Below are positions 51,602 through 61,383 of a stretch of 64,000 nt of DNA, one piece after another. The stretch lies in assembly GCA_040756995.1 (NCBI GenBank), contig JBFLYK010000024.1, positions 34,562 to 98,561 on the forward strand, read 5' to 3'. The DNA is from BP-133 sp040756995. GTDB lineage: Bacteria; Actinomycetota; Acidimicrobiia; IMCC26256; BP-133. Both the position numbers and the translations under genes were made by a program. Under the pieces are notes generated by a model. That model was not told the DNA's origin. It saw only the letters and a list, made by a program, of their open reading frames with translations, and searched no databases. Each line of letters begins with the position of its first letter. Within the stretch, counting starts at the first letter, position 1.

Positions 51602-53313
51602 TTCTTGGACGACACCGAGACCGCGGCCCCGTCGAACGTGCCGAGCCCGTCGAGGTCCCAACCCTTCACCCGCGACGACGCCACCATCCGGCTCTCGAGT
51701 TGCGCCACGGGGACGACAACGTACTGGTCGAGCACGAGCTGCTCCGCCTGCAGGTAGAGCCGCAGCCGCTGCTCCGGGTCGGGCTCGGCCCGGGCTTCGG
51801 CCAGCTTCTGGTCGATCTGCGGGCTGGCCAGCCCGGTCAGGTTGTCGGGCGACGTCGACGAGAACAGCGGCGTGAGGAACCCGTCCGGGCTCGGGTAGTC
51901 GGCGATCCAGCCGAGGCGGAAGAGCTCCTGCTGCCCGCTGACGAGGAATTTCCCGTAGTCGGCGAACGGGTGGGGGCGCAGCACGCTGGGGATGCCGACG
52001 GTGTCGAGCTCCGTCTTGATGGCGGCGGCCACCGCCGCCTGGGTCGGGTCATCGTCGTGGTCGATGGCCACCTCGGGGATGTTCCCGGTGGGAAACGCCT
52101 CGGCCAGCAGGGCCCGGGCCCGATCGGGGTCGTGGCGGCACCGTTGGCCACAGGCGTCGCCGTCCCGGCGGGGGACGCCGTCGGCCACCAGGCCGGTGGC
52201 CACCGCCGCCGACCCCTGGTAGACCTGCTCCACGATCTCCTCGCGGTCGATGGCCAGGTTGATGGCTTCCCGCAGGCGGGGGTCGGCCAGGTCGGGGCTC
52301 TTCACGTTCATGCCGTAGAAGACGAGCCCGATGTAGGGGCTCATCCCCCTTCGGCCGAAGTGGCGGGCGGCGTCGTTGGCCCGGGCCGGCGGCACCGGCG
52401 AGACGTCGACCGTCCCGTCCTCGAAGGCGGCGTAGGCGGTCTCGGCGTCCTTGAAGTCGACGAAGTCGATGCCGTCGACGCGGGCCTCGGGGGTGTGCCC
52501 GGGGGCCCGCCGGACGCTCAGCCGGCCGGGCACCGAGGACTCCACCCGGCGGAACGGGCCCGACCCGACCGGCGTCTGCTTGAACGAATCACCGAGCCGC
52601 TCGACGGCGGCCTTGGGCACAATCCCGAACCCGGGGTGGCCGAGGACGGCTGGCAGGCTGGAGAACGGCCGGTCGAGGCGCACCACCACCGTGGAGTCGT
52701 CGGGCGTCTCGATACCGGCCAGGCCCGGGGCGGTGCCGGCCGTGTGCCAGGCGGCGTAGCCGCTGACCGCTTCGAGGTGGACGGCCAGCGGCGAGTCGGA
52801 CCCCTTCCGGGCGATGCGCTCCAGCGTGAACTTGACGTCGGCCGACGTGATCGGCGTGTCGTCGTCGAAGTGGACGCCGGGCGCCAGGTGGAAGCTGAAG
52901 ACGGTCTGCTCGGGATTGGACTCGAAGGAGCGGGCCAGGCCGGGGATGGGCTCGAGGTCCCCGGTGTTGCGGACGAGGGTGTCGAAGAGCTGGTCGACGA
53001 CCATGACCGCCTTGGGGTCGCGGGCGTCGGCCGGGTCGAGGCTCGGGAGCCCGACGACGGCGACCTGGAGGACGCCGCCGACCGATCCGGCGGCCGAGGT
53101 CTGCCGGTTCGACCGTACGGCCCCCACGATCGCCAGGGCGGCGCCGGCGGCCAGCACGACGACGAGGACGATGCCGAGGACGGGGTACCGGCTGAGCAGC
53201 CCGGTCTGGCGCGTCTGCTGGCGCCAGTTGGGCAGCGGCTGGACCGTACGCCAGCGGTCCTCGGGATTCGGTTCCTCCGGGCGCTCCTCGTCCGGAGGCT
53301 CGGTGGGACTCAT
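51598..53313 (-). CDS. Family-5 solute-binding protein with N-terminal anchor
   Basis: A 571-residue protein. About 40 acidic/polar residues in the cytoplasm are followed by a membrane segment (YPVLGIVLVVVLAAGAALAI) and then an SBP_bac_5 domain: LQVAVVGLPSLDPADARDPK, ESNPEQTVFSFHLAPGVHFD, DDTPITSADVKFTLERIA and LREAINLAIDREEIVEQVYQ. The anchor is an uncleaved helix rather than a lipobox, unusual for the family. It lies 17 bases after secG on the same strand and is coupled to the next binding protein. Orphan pairs without permeases may have a sensing role. Confidence 0.8.
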   Translation of the reverse strand: MSPTEPPDEERPEEPNPEDRWRTVQPLPNWRQQTRQTGLLSRYPVLGIVLVVVLAAGAALAIVGAVRSNRQTSAAGSVGGVLQVAVVGLPSLDPADARDPKAVMVVDQLFDTLVRNTGDLEPIPGLARSFESNPEQTVFSFHLAPGVHFDDDTPITSADVKFTLERIARKGSDSPLAVHLEAVSGYAAWHTAGTAPGLAGIETPDDSTVVVRLDRPFSSLPAVLGHPGFGIVPKAAVERLGDSFKQTPVGSGPFRRVESSVPGRLSVRRAPGHTPEARVDGIDFVDFKDAETAYAAFEDGTVDVSPVPPARANDAARHFGRRGMSPYIGLVFYGMNVKSPDLADPRLREAINLAIDREEIVEQVYQGSAAVATGLVADGVPRRDGDACGQRCRHDPDRARALLAEAFPTGNIPEVAIDHDDDPTQAAVAAAIKTELDTVGIPSVLRPHPFADYGKFLVSGQQELFRLGWIADYPSPDGFLTPLFSSTSPDNLTGLASPQIDQKLAEARAEPDPEQRLRLYLQAEQLVLDQYVVVPVAQLESRMVASSRVKGWDLDGLGTFDGAAVSVSSKK

Positions 53314-53330
53314 GGCGGCCTAGGGCGTCG

Positions 53331-53570
53331 TTAGACCGTCTCGAGCCGCAGGGCGAGGAGGACCGTCGTGAAGGCGAAGATGATCGCCGTGGCCACCGTG
53401 ATCCGGTCGAGATTTCGCTCCACCACCGTCGACCCGGCCATCGAACCGCCGCCGGCGGCGCCGCCGAACATGTCGGACAGACCCCCGCCCCGCCCGGCGT
53501 GCAGGAGGATGAACAGGATCAGCAGCAACGACACGAACAGGTGGATGACGATCAGCAGGACATTCAGCAC
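53331..53570 (-). CDS. secG: Preprotein translocase subunit SecG
   Basis: A 79-residue membrane protein of the SecYEG channel. It has two helices (VLNVLLIVIHLFVSLLLILF and ITVATAIIFAFTTVLLALRL) joined by the Gly-rich loop GRGGGLSDMFGGAAGGG, which is the SecG signature. The start is the GTG at 53570; a GTG at 53579 is three codons upstream. It follows tpiA on the same strand, the usual position of secG in Actinomycetota. Confidence 0.93.
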   Translation of the reverse strand: MLNVLLIVIHLFVSLLLILFILLHAGRGGGLSDMFGGAAGGGSMAGSTVVERNLDRITVATAIIFAFTTVLLALRLETV

Positions 53571-53626
53571 GGGTGGCACTGCTCCTTCGGGGGGCTGAGC
53601 ACCCCCGAGCCTACCAGCGGCGTCCC

Positions 53627-54409
53627 TCAGGCCCAGCGCACGATCTGGGCAAACTCGTCCGCTTCCAGGGAGGCCCCGCCGACGAGGGCGCCGTCGATCT
53701 CGGGCTGGCCCATGATGGCGGCGATGTTCCCCGGCTTCACGCTGCCGCCGTACTGGATCCGGATGGCGGCCGCCGGGGCCTCTCCGGCCAGGCCCGCCAC
53801 CATCTTCCGGATCGTCCCGATCGTGTCGTTGGCGTCCTCGGGGGTGGCGTTGCGGCCCGTCCCGATGGCCCAGATCGGCTCGTAGGCGATGACCATGGAG
53901 CCGACCTGCTTCGGCTCGAGGCCGTCGAGGCCGGCCTGCACCTGACGGGACACCTTGGCCGCCGTCTCCCCCGCTTCCCGCTCCTCCAGGGTCTCGCCGA
54001 CGCACATGATCGGCGTCATGCCGTGCTTGAAGACGGCCTTGACCTTCTTGTTGACCATCTCGTCGGTCTCACCGAAGATCTCCCGCCGCTCGGAGTGCCC
54101 CACGATCACGTAGGACACGTTGAGCTTGGCCAGCATCGACGGCGACACCTCGCCCGTGTAGGCGCCCTTCTCCTCGAAGAAGACGTTCTGGGCCCCGAGG
54201 CCGATCGGCAGGTTGTCGGCCTCGATCACCGTCTGCACCGACCGCAGCGACGTGAAGCTGGGACAGACGACCACCTCGCAGCGCTCGTAGTCCTCCGCCG
54301 CCAGCCGGTAGCTGAGCTTCTGCACCACCTGGATGGCGTCCAGGTGCGTGTGATGCATCTTCCAGTTGCCGGCCATGATCGGCTTGCGGCCGGTGTCCTC
54401 CCCCGCCAT
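53627..54409 (-). CDS. tpiA: Triose-phosphate isomerase
   Basis: TPI interconverts dihydroxyacetone phosphate and glyceraldehyde-3-phosphate. 260 residues. The active site is complete: Lys in MAGNWKMHHTH (residues 12-22), His in VIVGHSERREIFGE, Glu in AYEPIWAIGTGRNATPEDAN and the phosphate loop QYGGSVKPGN. The ATG at 54409 follows the pgk stop by two bases, so pgk and tpiA are one transcript with gap. Confidence 0.96.
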   Translation of the reverse strand: MAGEDTGRKPIMAGNWKMHHTHLDAIQVVQKLSYRLAAEDYERCEVVVCPSFTSLRSVQTVIEADNLPIGLGAQNVFFEEKGAYTGEVSPSMLAKLNVSYVIVGHSERREIFGETDEMVNKKVKAVFKHGMTPIMCVGETLEEREAGETAAKVSRQVQAGLDGLEPKQVGSMVIAYEPIWAIGTGRNATPEDANDTIGTIRKMVAGLAGEAPAAAIRIQYGGSVKPGNIAAIMGQPEIDGALVGGASLEADEFAQIVRWA

Positions 54410-54411
54410 CG

Positions 54412-55614
54412 CTACCGCTTCCCCTCTCTCAAGGCCCGCAGGCCGGGCAGGTCGCCTTGCTCCAGGAATTCCAGTGACGCGCCGCCACCGGTCGAGAGGT
54501 GGCTGACGCGCTCGGCCAGGCCGAATTTGGCCAGGGCGGCGGCGCTGTCGCCGCCGCCGACCACGGTGTAGCCGTCGGCGGCGGCCACCGCCTCGGCCAC
54601 GGCCCGGGTGCCGAAGGCGAAGGGTTCCAGCTCGAAGACGCCCATCGGGCCGTTCCAGAACACCGTCCCGGCCCGGGCGACTTCGGCGGAGTACTCCGTG
54701 GCCGTCGCCGGCCCGACGTCGAGGATCTTCCACCCGTCGGGCACGTCGGCCGCCGCCACCACCGCGGTCAGGGCGTCGGGGGCGGTGTCCTTGGCGATGA
54801 CGGCGTCGGTCGGGACCGAGACCTTGCCGGTGTCGAGGCGGCTGCGGCACTGGTCGACCTGGTCCGGCTCGACCAGCGAGTCGCCCACGGAGTGGCCCTG
54901 GGCGGCCAGGAACGTCGACGCCATCGCCCCGCCGACGAGCAGCAGGTCGCACCGGTCGAGCAGGGCGTCGATCACGCCGATCTTGTCGCTGACCTTCGAC
55001 CCGCCGAGCAGCGCCACGAACGGCCGGGCCGGCGATTCCAGCAGCCCCCCGAGGGCACGGGTCTCGGCCGCCAGCAGCCGGCCGGCGGCGGACGGGATGT
55101 GCCGGGGCGGCCCGACGACCGAGGCGTGGGCCCGGTGGGCGGCGCCGAAGGCGTCGTTGACGTAGCAGTCGGCCAGGCCGGCCAGGACGGCGGCGAGGTC
55201 CCCATGAAGATTTGTCTCAGGGCCTTTCGTCTCCCCCGGCTCGAACCGCAGGTTCTCCAGCACCATGATCTGCTGCCGCCCGAGCCCGGCGGCCATGGCC
55301 GAGGCCTGCTCGCCCACGACCTCCGGGCACAGCGTCACCTCCAGGGCCAGCATGTCGCCCAGCCGCTGGGCCACCGGCGCCAGCGAGTACTTCGGATCGG
55401 GCGCCCCCTTGGGCCGGCCGAGGTGGGAGCAGGCGATGATGGCCGCCTCCCGGTCGAGGAGCCACTCGATGGTGGGCAGGGCGGCCCGGATCCGCAGGTC
55501 GTCCTCGATCCGCCCGCCGTCCGACAGCGGGACGTTGAAGTCGGCCCGGAGGAGGACGCGGTTCCCCGGCTGCAGGGGCAGGTCCTCCAGCCGGGGCAGG
55601 TTCCCTCGGTGCAC
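54412..55614 (-). CDS. pgk: Phosphoglycerate kinase
   Basis: PGK makes ATP from 1,3-bisphosphoglycerate. 400 residues. N-terminal substrate-binding block RVLLRADFNVPLSDGGRIED, the ACSHLGRPKG loop, LENLRFEPGE, the hinge GGSKVSDKIGVIDAL, and the nucleotide site VFWNGPMGVFELEPFA with GGGDSAAAL are all present. The GTG at 55614 gives the typical N-terminus; the longer frame to 55680 adds a random-looking extension. Confidence 0.95.
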   Translation of the reverse strand: MHRGNLPRLEDLPLQPGNRVLLRADFNVPLSDGGRIEDDLRIRAALPTIEWLLDREAAIIACSHLGRPKGAPDPKYSLAPVAQRLGDMLALEVTLCPEVVGEQASAMAAGLGRQQIMVLENLRFEPGETKGPETNLHGDLAAVLAGLADCYVNDAFGAAHRAHASVVGPPRHIPSAAGRLLAAETRALGGLLESPARPFVALLGGSKVSDKIGVIDALLDRCDLLLVGGAMASTFLAAQGHSVGDSLVEPDQVDQCRSRLDTGKVSVPTDAVIAKDTAPDALTAVVAAADVPDGWKILDVGPATATEYSAEVARAGTVFWNGPMGVFELEPFAFGTRAVAEAVAAADGYTVVGGGDSAAALAKFGLAERVSHLSTGGGASLEFLEQGDLPGLRALREGKR

Positions 55615-55692
55615 CTCAGCCACCCGCTGGCCCCCTCTTTGCAAACCCCCTCGGGCCGCTGTGGCCGAGGTACACCGCACTCACGCGACGCG

Positions 55693-56721
<1,029 letters not shown>

Positions 56722-56766
56722 GCTCATCCTCCCGTCGGGGGTCGAAATCACAACCTGACAGGGAGA

Positions 56767-57846
56767 CTACAAGAGCCCTTCCAAAGCCTTGGCAAGGGCC
56801 GCCGGGTCGTGGGTATGGCCACCCGGACCGGCCACGTCGGCCGCCACCGGCTCGACCCCGAGGGCCCGGACGGCGAACTCGTCGGCCGGCAGCTTCCCGC
56901 CGAGGTGGTAGAGGAACGTGTCGACCCGGGCGCCATGGTCGAGGACCGCCCGGAGGTGGTCGGTGGCATCGAGGCCGAGGGTCTCGGGCACCTGCGGCTG
57001 CAGGTTGCAGATGTGGACGATGCGGCCCCGGGCGGCCTGCAGCGCCTCCCGGATGGCCGGCACGCACAGCACCGGCGCCAGGCTGGTGAACAGCGATCCC
57101 GGCGCCAGCACCACCTGGTCGGCCAGCTCGATGGCGCTCACCACCTCGGGGTGGGCCTTGGCGTCCTCCGGCACGATGTGGACCCGGCGGATGCGGTCCA
57201 TGGTGTTCGACACCGCCACCTGACCTTCGACCGTGTCGACGCCGTCGCCGTCGCCGGCCTCGGCGGTCAGGATCACGGGGTCGGTGGTGGCCGGCAGCAC
57301 CCGGCCGGCGCACTCCAGCAGCCGTCCGGCCTCCTCCAGGGCCCGGCCGAAGTCGCCGAGGACCTGGGTGAGCCCGACGATGATCAGGTTCCCGAGGGCG
57401 TGGCCGTCGAGGTCGCCGCCCCGGAAGCGGTGCTCGAAGGCTTCCCGCCACACGGTGTCGGACGCCGCCAGCGCCACCAGGCACCGCCGCAGGTCGCCCG
57501 GCGCCGGGACGTCGTGGACCTTCCGGAGCCGGCCGGAGGAGCCGCCGTCGTCGGCCACGCTGACCACCGCCGTGACCGATCCGGCGTAGCGGCGGATGGC
57601 GTTGAGTGTCGTGGCCAGGCCGTGACCGCCGCCGAGGGCCACCACCACCGGGCCGCCCGGCGGCGGGCCGCCCAGCGACCAGGGGTCGCCCTTGGGCATC
57701 GGCGTGAGCGGCCGGCGGCCGCCGGCGGGCTTGCGGATGCGGGTCGGGGCGGGGGCCGGCGCCGGGCGCCGCTCCCAGCTGCCGTGCTCGCTTCGTTGTT
57801 CCCGGGGGGCCCGGGGGTCTCCCCCGGAGGAATCGGTGTCAGCCAC
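56767..57846 (-). CDS. yvcK: YvcK/CofD-like UDP-sugar-binding protein
   Basis: A 359-residue protein of the YvcK family, which binds UDP-sugars and affects the balance between carbon metabolism and peptidoglycan synthesis. An N-terminal Pro/Arg-rich extension of about 55 residues precedes the domain: VVVALGGGHGLATTLNAIRR, VVSVADDGGSSGRLRKVHD, GNLIIVGLTQVLGDFGRALE and LAPGSLFTSLAPVLCVPAIR. The GTG at 57846 overlaps the rapZ stop by eight bases. Confidence 0.92.
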   Translation of the reverse strand: MADTDSSGGDPRAPREQRSEHGSWERRPAPAPAPTRIRKPAGGRRPLTPMPKGDPWSLGGPPPGGPVVVALGGGHGLATTLNAIRRYAGSVTAVVSVADDGGSSGRLRKVHDVPAPGDLRRCLVALAASDTVWREAFEHRFRGGDLDGHALGNLIIVGLTQVLGDFGRALEEAGRLLECAGRVLPATTDPVILTAEAGDGDGVDTVEGQVAVSNTMDRIRRVHIVPEDAKAHPEVVSAIELADQVVLAPGSLFTSLAPVLCVPAIREALQAARGRIVHICNLQPQVPETLGLDATDHLRAVLDHGARVDTFLYHLGGKLPADEFAVRALGVEPVAADVAGPGGHTHDPAALAKALEGLL

Positions 57847-58714
57847 GTTCGAGATCCCGGTGATGGACCCGGGCCGGGAAGCCCAGGCGCTCCAAGGTTC
57901 GGGCCAGCTCCTCGGCCAGCACCACACTGCGGTGATGCCCGCCCGTGCAGCCGACGCCGATCGACAGGTACGACTTTCCTTCCTTCACGTAGGCCGGCAG
58001 CAGCAGGGCGAAGAGCCGCTCCAGTTCGGCCAGGAACGCCTCCGTCTCCTCCTGCTTCATGACGTAGCGCCGGACCTTGGGATCGGTGCCGGGCAAGGGA
58101 CGGAGCGACTCCACCCAGTGCGGGTTCGGCAGGAACCGGCAGTCGAAGACCAGATCGACGTCGAGCGGCAGGCCGTGCTTGAACCCGAACGAGACGATGT
58201 TGGTCTGCAGCGAGTGCTCCGCCGGCCCGGCGGCGAACAGGGCCCGCAGCCGGTCCCGCAGCTGGTGGACGTTGAGGTTCGATGTGTCGATGACCACGTC
58301 GGCTTCGGCCTTGAGCGGCTCGAGCAGGGCCCGCTCCTCGGCGATGGCCTCCGACATGCGCTCGCCCGTCCCCAGGGGGTGCTTGCGGCGGCTGGCCTCG
58401 TAACGGCGGACGAGTACGTCGTCGGCCGCCTCCAGGAACAGGATGCGGGTGCGGGCCCCCGCCTCCCGCAGCTGCTCCAGCGCCACGTGGAGGTCCTCCA
58501 GGGCCCCGGAGCGGACGTCGGCGCCGAGGGCGTAGCGGATCGGCGGCCGGCCCGGCGCCCGGGCCAGTTCCGCCACCTTGGGGATGAGCAGCGGCGGGAG
58601 GTTGTCGATCACGAAGAAGCCGAGGTCCTCGAGCACGTTGGCCGCTTCCGACCGGCCCGCCCCCGAGAGCCCGGTGACGATCGTGATGTCAAGGTCCTCA
58701 TTCGACGCCATCAT
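57839..58714 (-). CDS. rapZ: RapZ/YvcJ-family nucleotide-binding protein
   Basis: A 291-residue P-loop protein. In Enterobacteria RapZ guides RNase E to a small RNA; in Actinomycetota it may bind nucleotide signals in wall metabolism. The Walker A motif is TIVTGLSGAGRSEAANVLED (with Arg in place of Lys, as is common in this phylum), then FFVIDNLPPLLIPK. The C-terminal domain has VSFGFKHGLPLDVDLVFDCR and IGVGCTGGHHRSVVLAE. The ATG at 58714 has GGAGG four bases upstream; the next ATG at 58711 is equally possible. Confidence 0.93.
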   Translation of the reverse strand: MMASNEDLDITIVTGLSGAGRSEAANVLEDLGFFVIDNLPPLLIPKVAELARAPGRPPIRYALGADVRSGALEDLHVALEQLREAGARTRILFLEAADDVLVRRYEASRRKHPLGTGERMSEAIAEERALLEPLKAEADVVIDTSNLNVHQLRDRLRALFAAGPAEHSLQTNIVSFGFKHGLPLDVDLVFDCRFLPNPHWVESLRPLPGTDPKVRRYVMKQEETEAFLAELERLFALLLPAYVKEGKSYLSIGVGCTGGHHRSVVLAEELARTLERLGFPARVHHRDLERG

Positions 58715-60617
58715 CGCCCCTCCACGATGACACGCTGACGGGCACAGGGGAACGAGCCGGCGGGGACGGACCGTGCAAACGGTCATAAACCCGCCGGCCG
58801 ACCGCCTCCGGCAGCCACGGCACGGCCACGAGCTCCTCCTCGGTGAGGGCCCGGATCTTCTTGACCGAGCCGAACTCCTTGAGCAGCCGCTTGCGCCGCC
58901 CCGGACCGAGACCGGGGATGTCGTCGAGCACCGACTTCGTCATGGCCTTGTCCCGCCGGCTGCGGTGGTAGGTGATGGCGAACCGGTGCGCCTCGTCCCG
59001 CACCGCCTGCAGCAGATACAGGGCCTCGGAGTCCCTGGGGATCCGCACCGGGTCGGACTCTCCCGGCTTGTAGACCTCCTCGAACCGCTTGGCCAAGCTG
59101 GCCACGGGGATCTCCTCCAGGCCCAGCTCCTCCAGCACCGAGACCGCGGCCGACAGCTGGCCCTTGCCGCCGTCGATCAGCACCAGGTTCGGCGGATAGG
59201 AGAAGCGCTTCCCGGCCCGCACGCCCTCGTCCCGTTCCCGGAGGTAGTTGGTGAACCGCCGGGTGAGGACCTCGGTCATGGCGGCGAAGTCGTCCTGGTT
59301 GACCAGCGAGCGGATCTTGAACCGGCGGTAGTCGGACCGCTTCGGCAGCCCGTCCTCCATGACGACCATGGAGGCCACGATCTCCGTCCCCATGGTGTGG
59401 GAGATGTCGTAGCACTCGATCCGCAGCGGGGCCTCGGGGAGGTCGAGATGGTCCTGGAGGGCGGTGAGGGCCCGGGCCCGGGCGTTGTGGTCGGAGGCCC
59501 GCTTGAGGCGGTGGCGGGTGAAGGCTTCCTCGGCGTTCTTGGTTACGGTCTCGAGGAAGGCCCGCTTGTTGCCCCGCTTCGGCACCCGGATCCGCACCCG
59601 GGAGCCCCGCACGTGGGACAGGAACTCCTCGTAGAGATCGAGCTGCTCCGGCTCGACGGGGATGAGCACCTCTTTGGGGACGTCGTCGGCCTGGGCGTCG
59701 CCGTAGAGCATCTCGAGGATGCGGGCCGACTGACCGGCCGGCGTCAGCTCCTCGACCTTCTCCAGCACGAGGCCCTTGCGGCCCACCATCCGGCCCCGGC
59801 GGACGTTGAAGACCTGGATCGACGCTTCGAGGTCGTCCTCGGCCAGGCCGATGGCGTCGTAGTCCTCGTCTTTGTCGCCCACCATCTGCTGGCGTTCGAT
59901 GGCCTTGCGGACGGAGGTCAGCTGGTCCCGCAGGCGGGCGGCCCGCTCGTACTCCAGCTCCGACGCCGCCTGCTTCATCTGCGTCTCGAGCCGCTCGACG
60001 ATCGTCTCGGTGTGGCCGTCGAGGAAGTCGAGCAGTTCGCCGACGAGGGTCTCGTAGTCGGCGGGGGTGACGGCGTCGACGCAGGGCGCCGAGCACTTCT
60101 CGATGTGGGCGTAGAGGCAGGGGCGGCCGAGCTTGCGGTGGCGGTCGAGCTTGTTGTCGCTGCAGGTCCGGATCGGGAACGTCCGCAGCAGCAGGTCGAG
60201 GGTCTCGCGGATGGCGTAGGCGTGGGCGAACGGCCCGTAGTAGCGGACGCCCTTGCGCTTGGCGCCTCGCATCACCATGGCCCGGGGCCACTCCTCGCTG
60301 ACGGTGACCGCCAGGTAGGGGTAGGACTTGTCGTCCTTGAGCCGGACGTTGAACCGGGGCTTGTGCTTCTTGATGAGGTTGAACTCGAGGAACAGCGCCT
60401 CGACCTCGTTGCGGACCTCGATCCACTCCACGGTCTCGGCGGCGCTGACCATGTGGCGGGTGCGGTCGGGCAGCAGCGCCGGGTTGACGAAGTAGTTCGA
60501 CAGGCGGCTGCGCAGGCTCTTGGCCTTGCCGACGTAGATGACGCGACCGTCCCGGTCCTTGAACTGGTAGGACCCGGGAGCGTCAGGGATCGTGCCGGCG
60601 GCGGGGCGGGTGAGCAT
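58698..60617 (-). CDS. uvrC: Excinuclease ABC subunit C
   Basis: UvrC makes both cuts in nucleotide excision repair. 639 residues. The N-terminal GIY-YIG nuclease domain (PGSYQFKDRDGRVIYVGKAK) is followed by a four-Cys set (RTC, GRPC, KCSAPC) that would hold an iron-sulfur cluster, the UvrB-binding UVR domain (ERLETQMKQAASELEYERAA), the RNase H-like second nuclease (LVLIDGGKGQLSAAVSVLEE) and C-terminal helix-hairpin-helix motifs (SVLDDIPGLGPGRRKRLLKE). The ATG at 60617 is used; one at 60629 is also possible. Its 3' end overlaps rapZ by 17 bases. Confidence 0.95.
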   Translation of the reverse strand: MLTRPAAGTIPDAPGSYQFKDRDGRVIYVGKAKSLRSRLSNYFVNPALLPDRTRHMVSAAETVEWIEVRNEVEALFLEFNLIKKHKPRFNVRLKDDKSYPYLAVTVSEEWPRAMVMRGAKRKGVRYYGPFAHAYAIRETLDLLLRTFPIRTCSDNKLDRHRKLGRPCLYAHIEKCSAPCVDAVTPADYETLVGELLDFLDGHTETIVERLETQMKQAASELEYERAARLRDQLTSVRKAIERQQMVGDKDEDYDAIGLAEDDLEASIQVFNVRRGRMVGRKGLVLEKVEELTPAGQSARILEMLYGDAQADDVPKEVLIPVEPEQLDLYEEFLSHVRGSRVRIRVPKRGNKRAFLETVTKNAEEAFTRHRLKRASDHNARARALTALQDHLDLPEAPLRIECYDISHTMGTEIVASMVVMEDGLPKRSDYRRFKIRSLVNQDDFAAMTEVLTRRFTNYLRERDEGVRAGKRFSYPPNLVLIDGGKGQLSAAVSVLEELGLEEIPVASLAKRFEEVYKPGESDPVRIPRDSEALYLLQAVRDEAHRFAITYHRSRRDKAMTKSVLDDIPGLGPGRRKRLLKEFGSVKKIRALTEEELVAVPWLPEAVGRRVYDRLHGPSPPARSPVPVSVSSWRGDDGVE

Positions 60618-60672
60618 CTCGACCCCCATTCTGCCGGTCGGGCCTGACAGACTCGTCCGTCGAGGAGGAAGC

Positions 60673-61221
60673 ATGGCCAAGACCTTCGACGGGATCGACG
60701 AGAAGCTGGGCCGGTTCCTGGCCGACCAGCCGGTGTTCTTCGTGGCCACCGCCCCGAGCGGCTCCGACGGCCACATCAACCTGTCCCCGAAGGGCGTGTC
60801 GGGCACGTTCCGGATCCTCGACCCGGGGAGGGTGGCCTACCTCGACATCACCGGCAGCGGCATCGAGACGGTCGCCCACCTCCGGGACAACGGCCGCATC
60901 GTCCTCATGTTCTGCGCCTTCTCCGGCCCGCCCCGGATCGTCCGCCTCCACGGCCGGGGCCGCGTGGTGCTCCCCGGCGACGACGACTGGGAGGATCTGG
61001 CGGCCCGGTTCCCGCCCCACCCCGGTACCCGCTCGATCATCGCCGTCGACCTCGACCGGGTGTCGGACTCCTGCGGCTTCGGCGTCCCCCTCATGACCTA
61101 CGAGGGCGAGCGCGGCCAGCTCGCCGACTGGGCCGGCCGGAAGACCGAGGACGAGCTCGCCGACTACCGGGCCAAGAAGAACGCGATGAGCATCGACGGT
61201 CTGCCCGGCTTGGCGGAATAG
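60673..61221 (+). CDS. Pyridoxamine 5'-phosphate oxidase-fold protein
   Basis: A 182-residue split-barrel flavin-binding protein. MAKTFDGIDEKLGRFLADQP, FFVATAPSGSDGHINLSPKG and RIVLMFCAFSGPPRIVRLHG are typical of the PPOX family with FMN- or F420-binding. It is likely an oxidoreductase with unknown substrate. GAGGAGG lies six bases before the ATG at 60673. It is divergent from uvrC with a 55-base gap. Confidence 0.86.
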   Translation: MAKTFDGIDEKLGRFLADQPVFFVATAPSGSDGHINLSPKGVSGTFRILDPGRVAYLDITGSGIETVAHLRDNGRIVLMFCAFSGPPRIVRLHGRGRVVLPGDDDWEDLAARFPPHPGTRSIIAVDLDRVSDSCGFGVPLMTYEGERGQLADWAGRKTEDELADYRAKKNAMSIDGLPGLAE

Positions 61222-61250
61222 CGGCCCTCCACCCCGCGGTTGGACAGAAG

Positions 61251-61267
61251 TGCCAGATAAACTGGCA
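61251..61267. promoter_or_regulatory. Inverted repeat TGCCAG-ATAAA-CTGGCA upstream of nadA
   Basis: A perfect 6+6 dyad with a five-base AT spacer, about 120 bases before the nadA start. It could be the operator for an NAD-metabolism repressor; no such regulator is seen in the window. Confidence 0.35.
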
Positions 61268-61383
61268 GCAGCCCGCACCTGGCGCTTGCGGGCCATATTC
61301 GCTCCGGGGCCGACATCCCCGTGGGACGGGCCAGGCCGCTCCCACCGGCCGACAACCGGGGCTCTCATGTGGAGGGCGAATCC

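Noticed and set aside
58698..60647. Long + strand frame opposite uvrC (624 codons)
   Set aside because: Shadow frame; the minus strand has the complete UvrC domain order.
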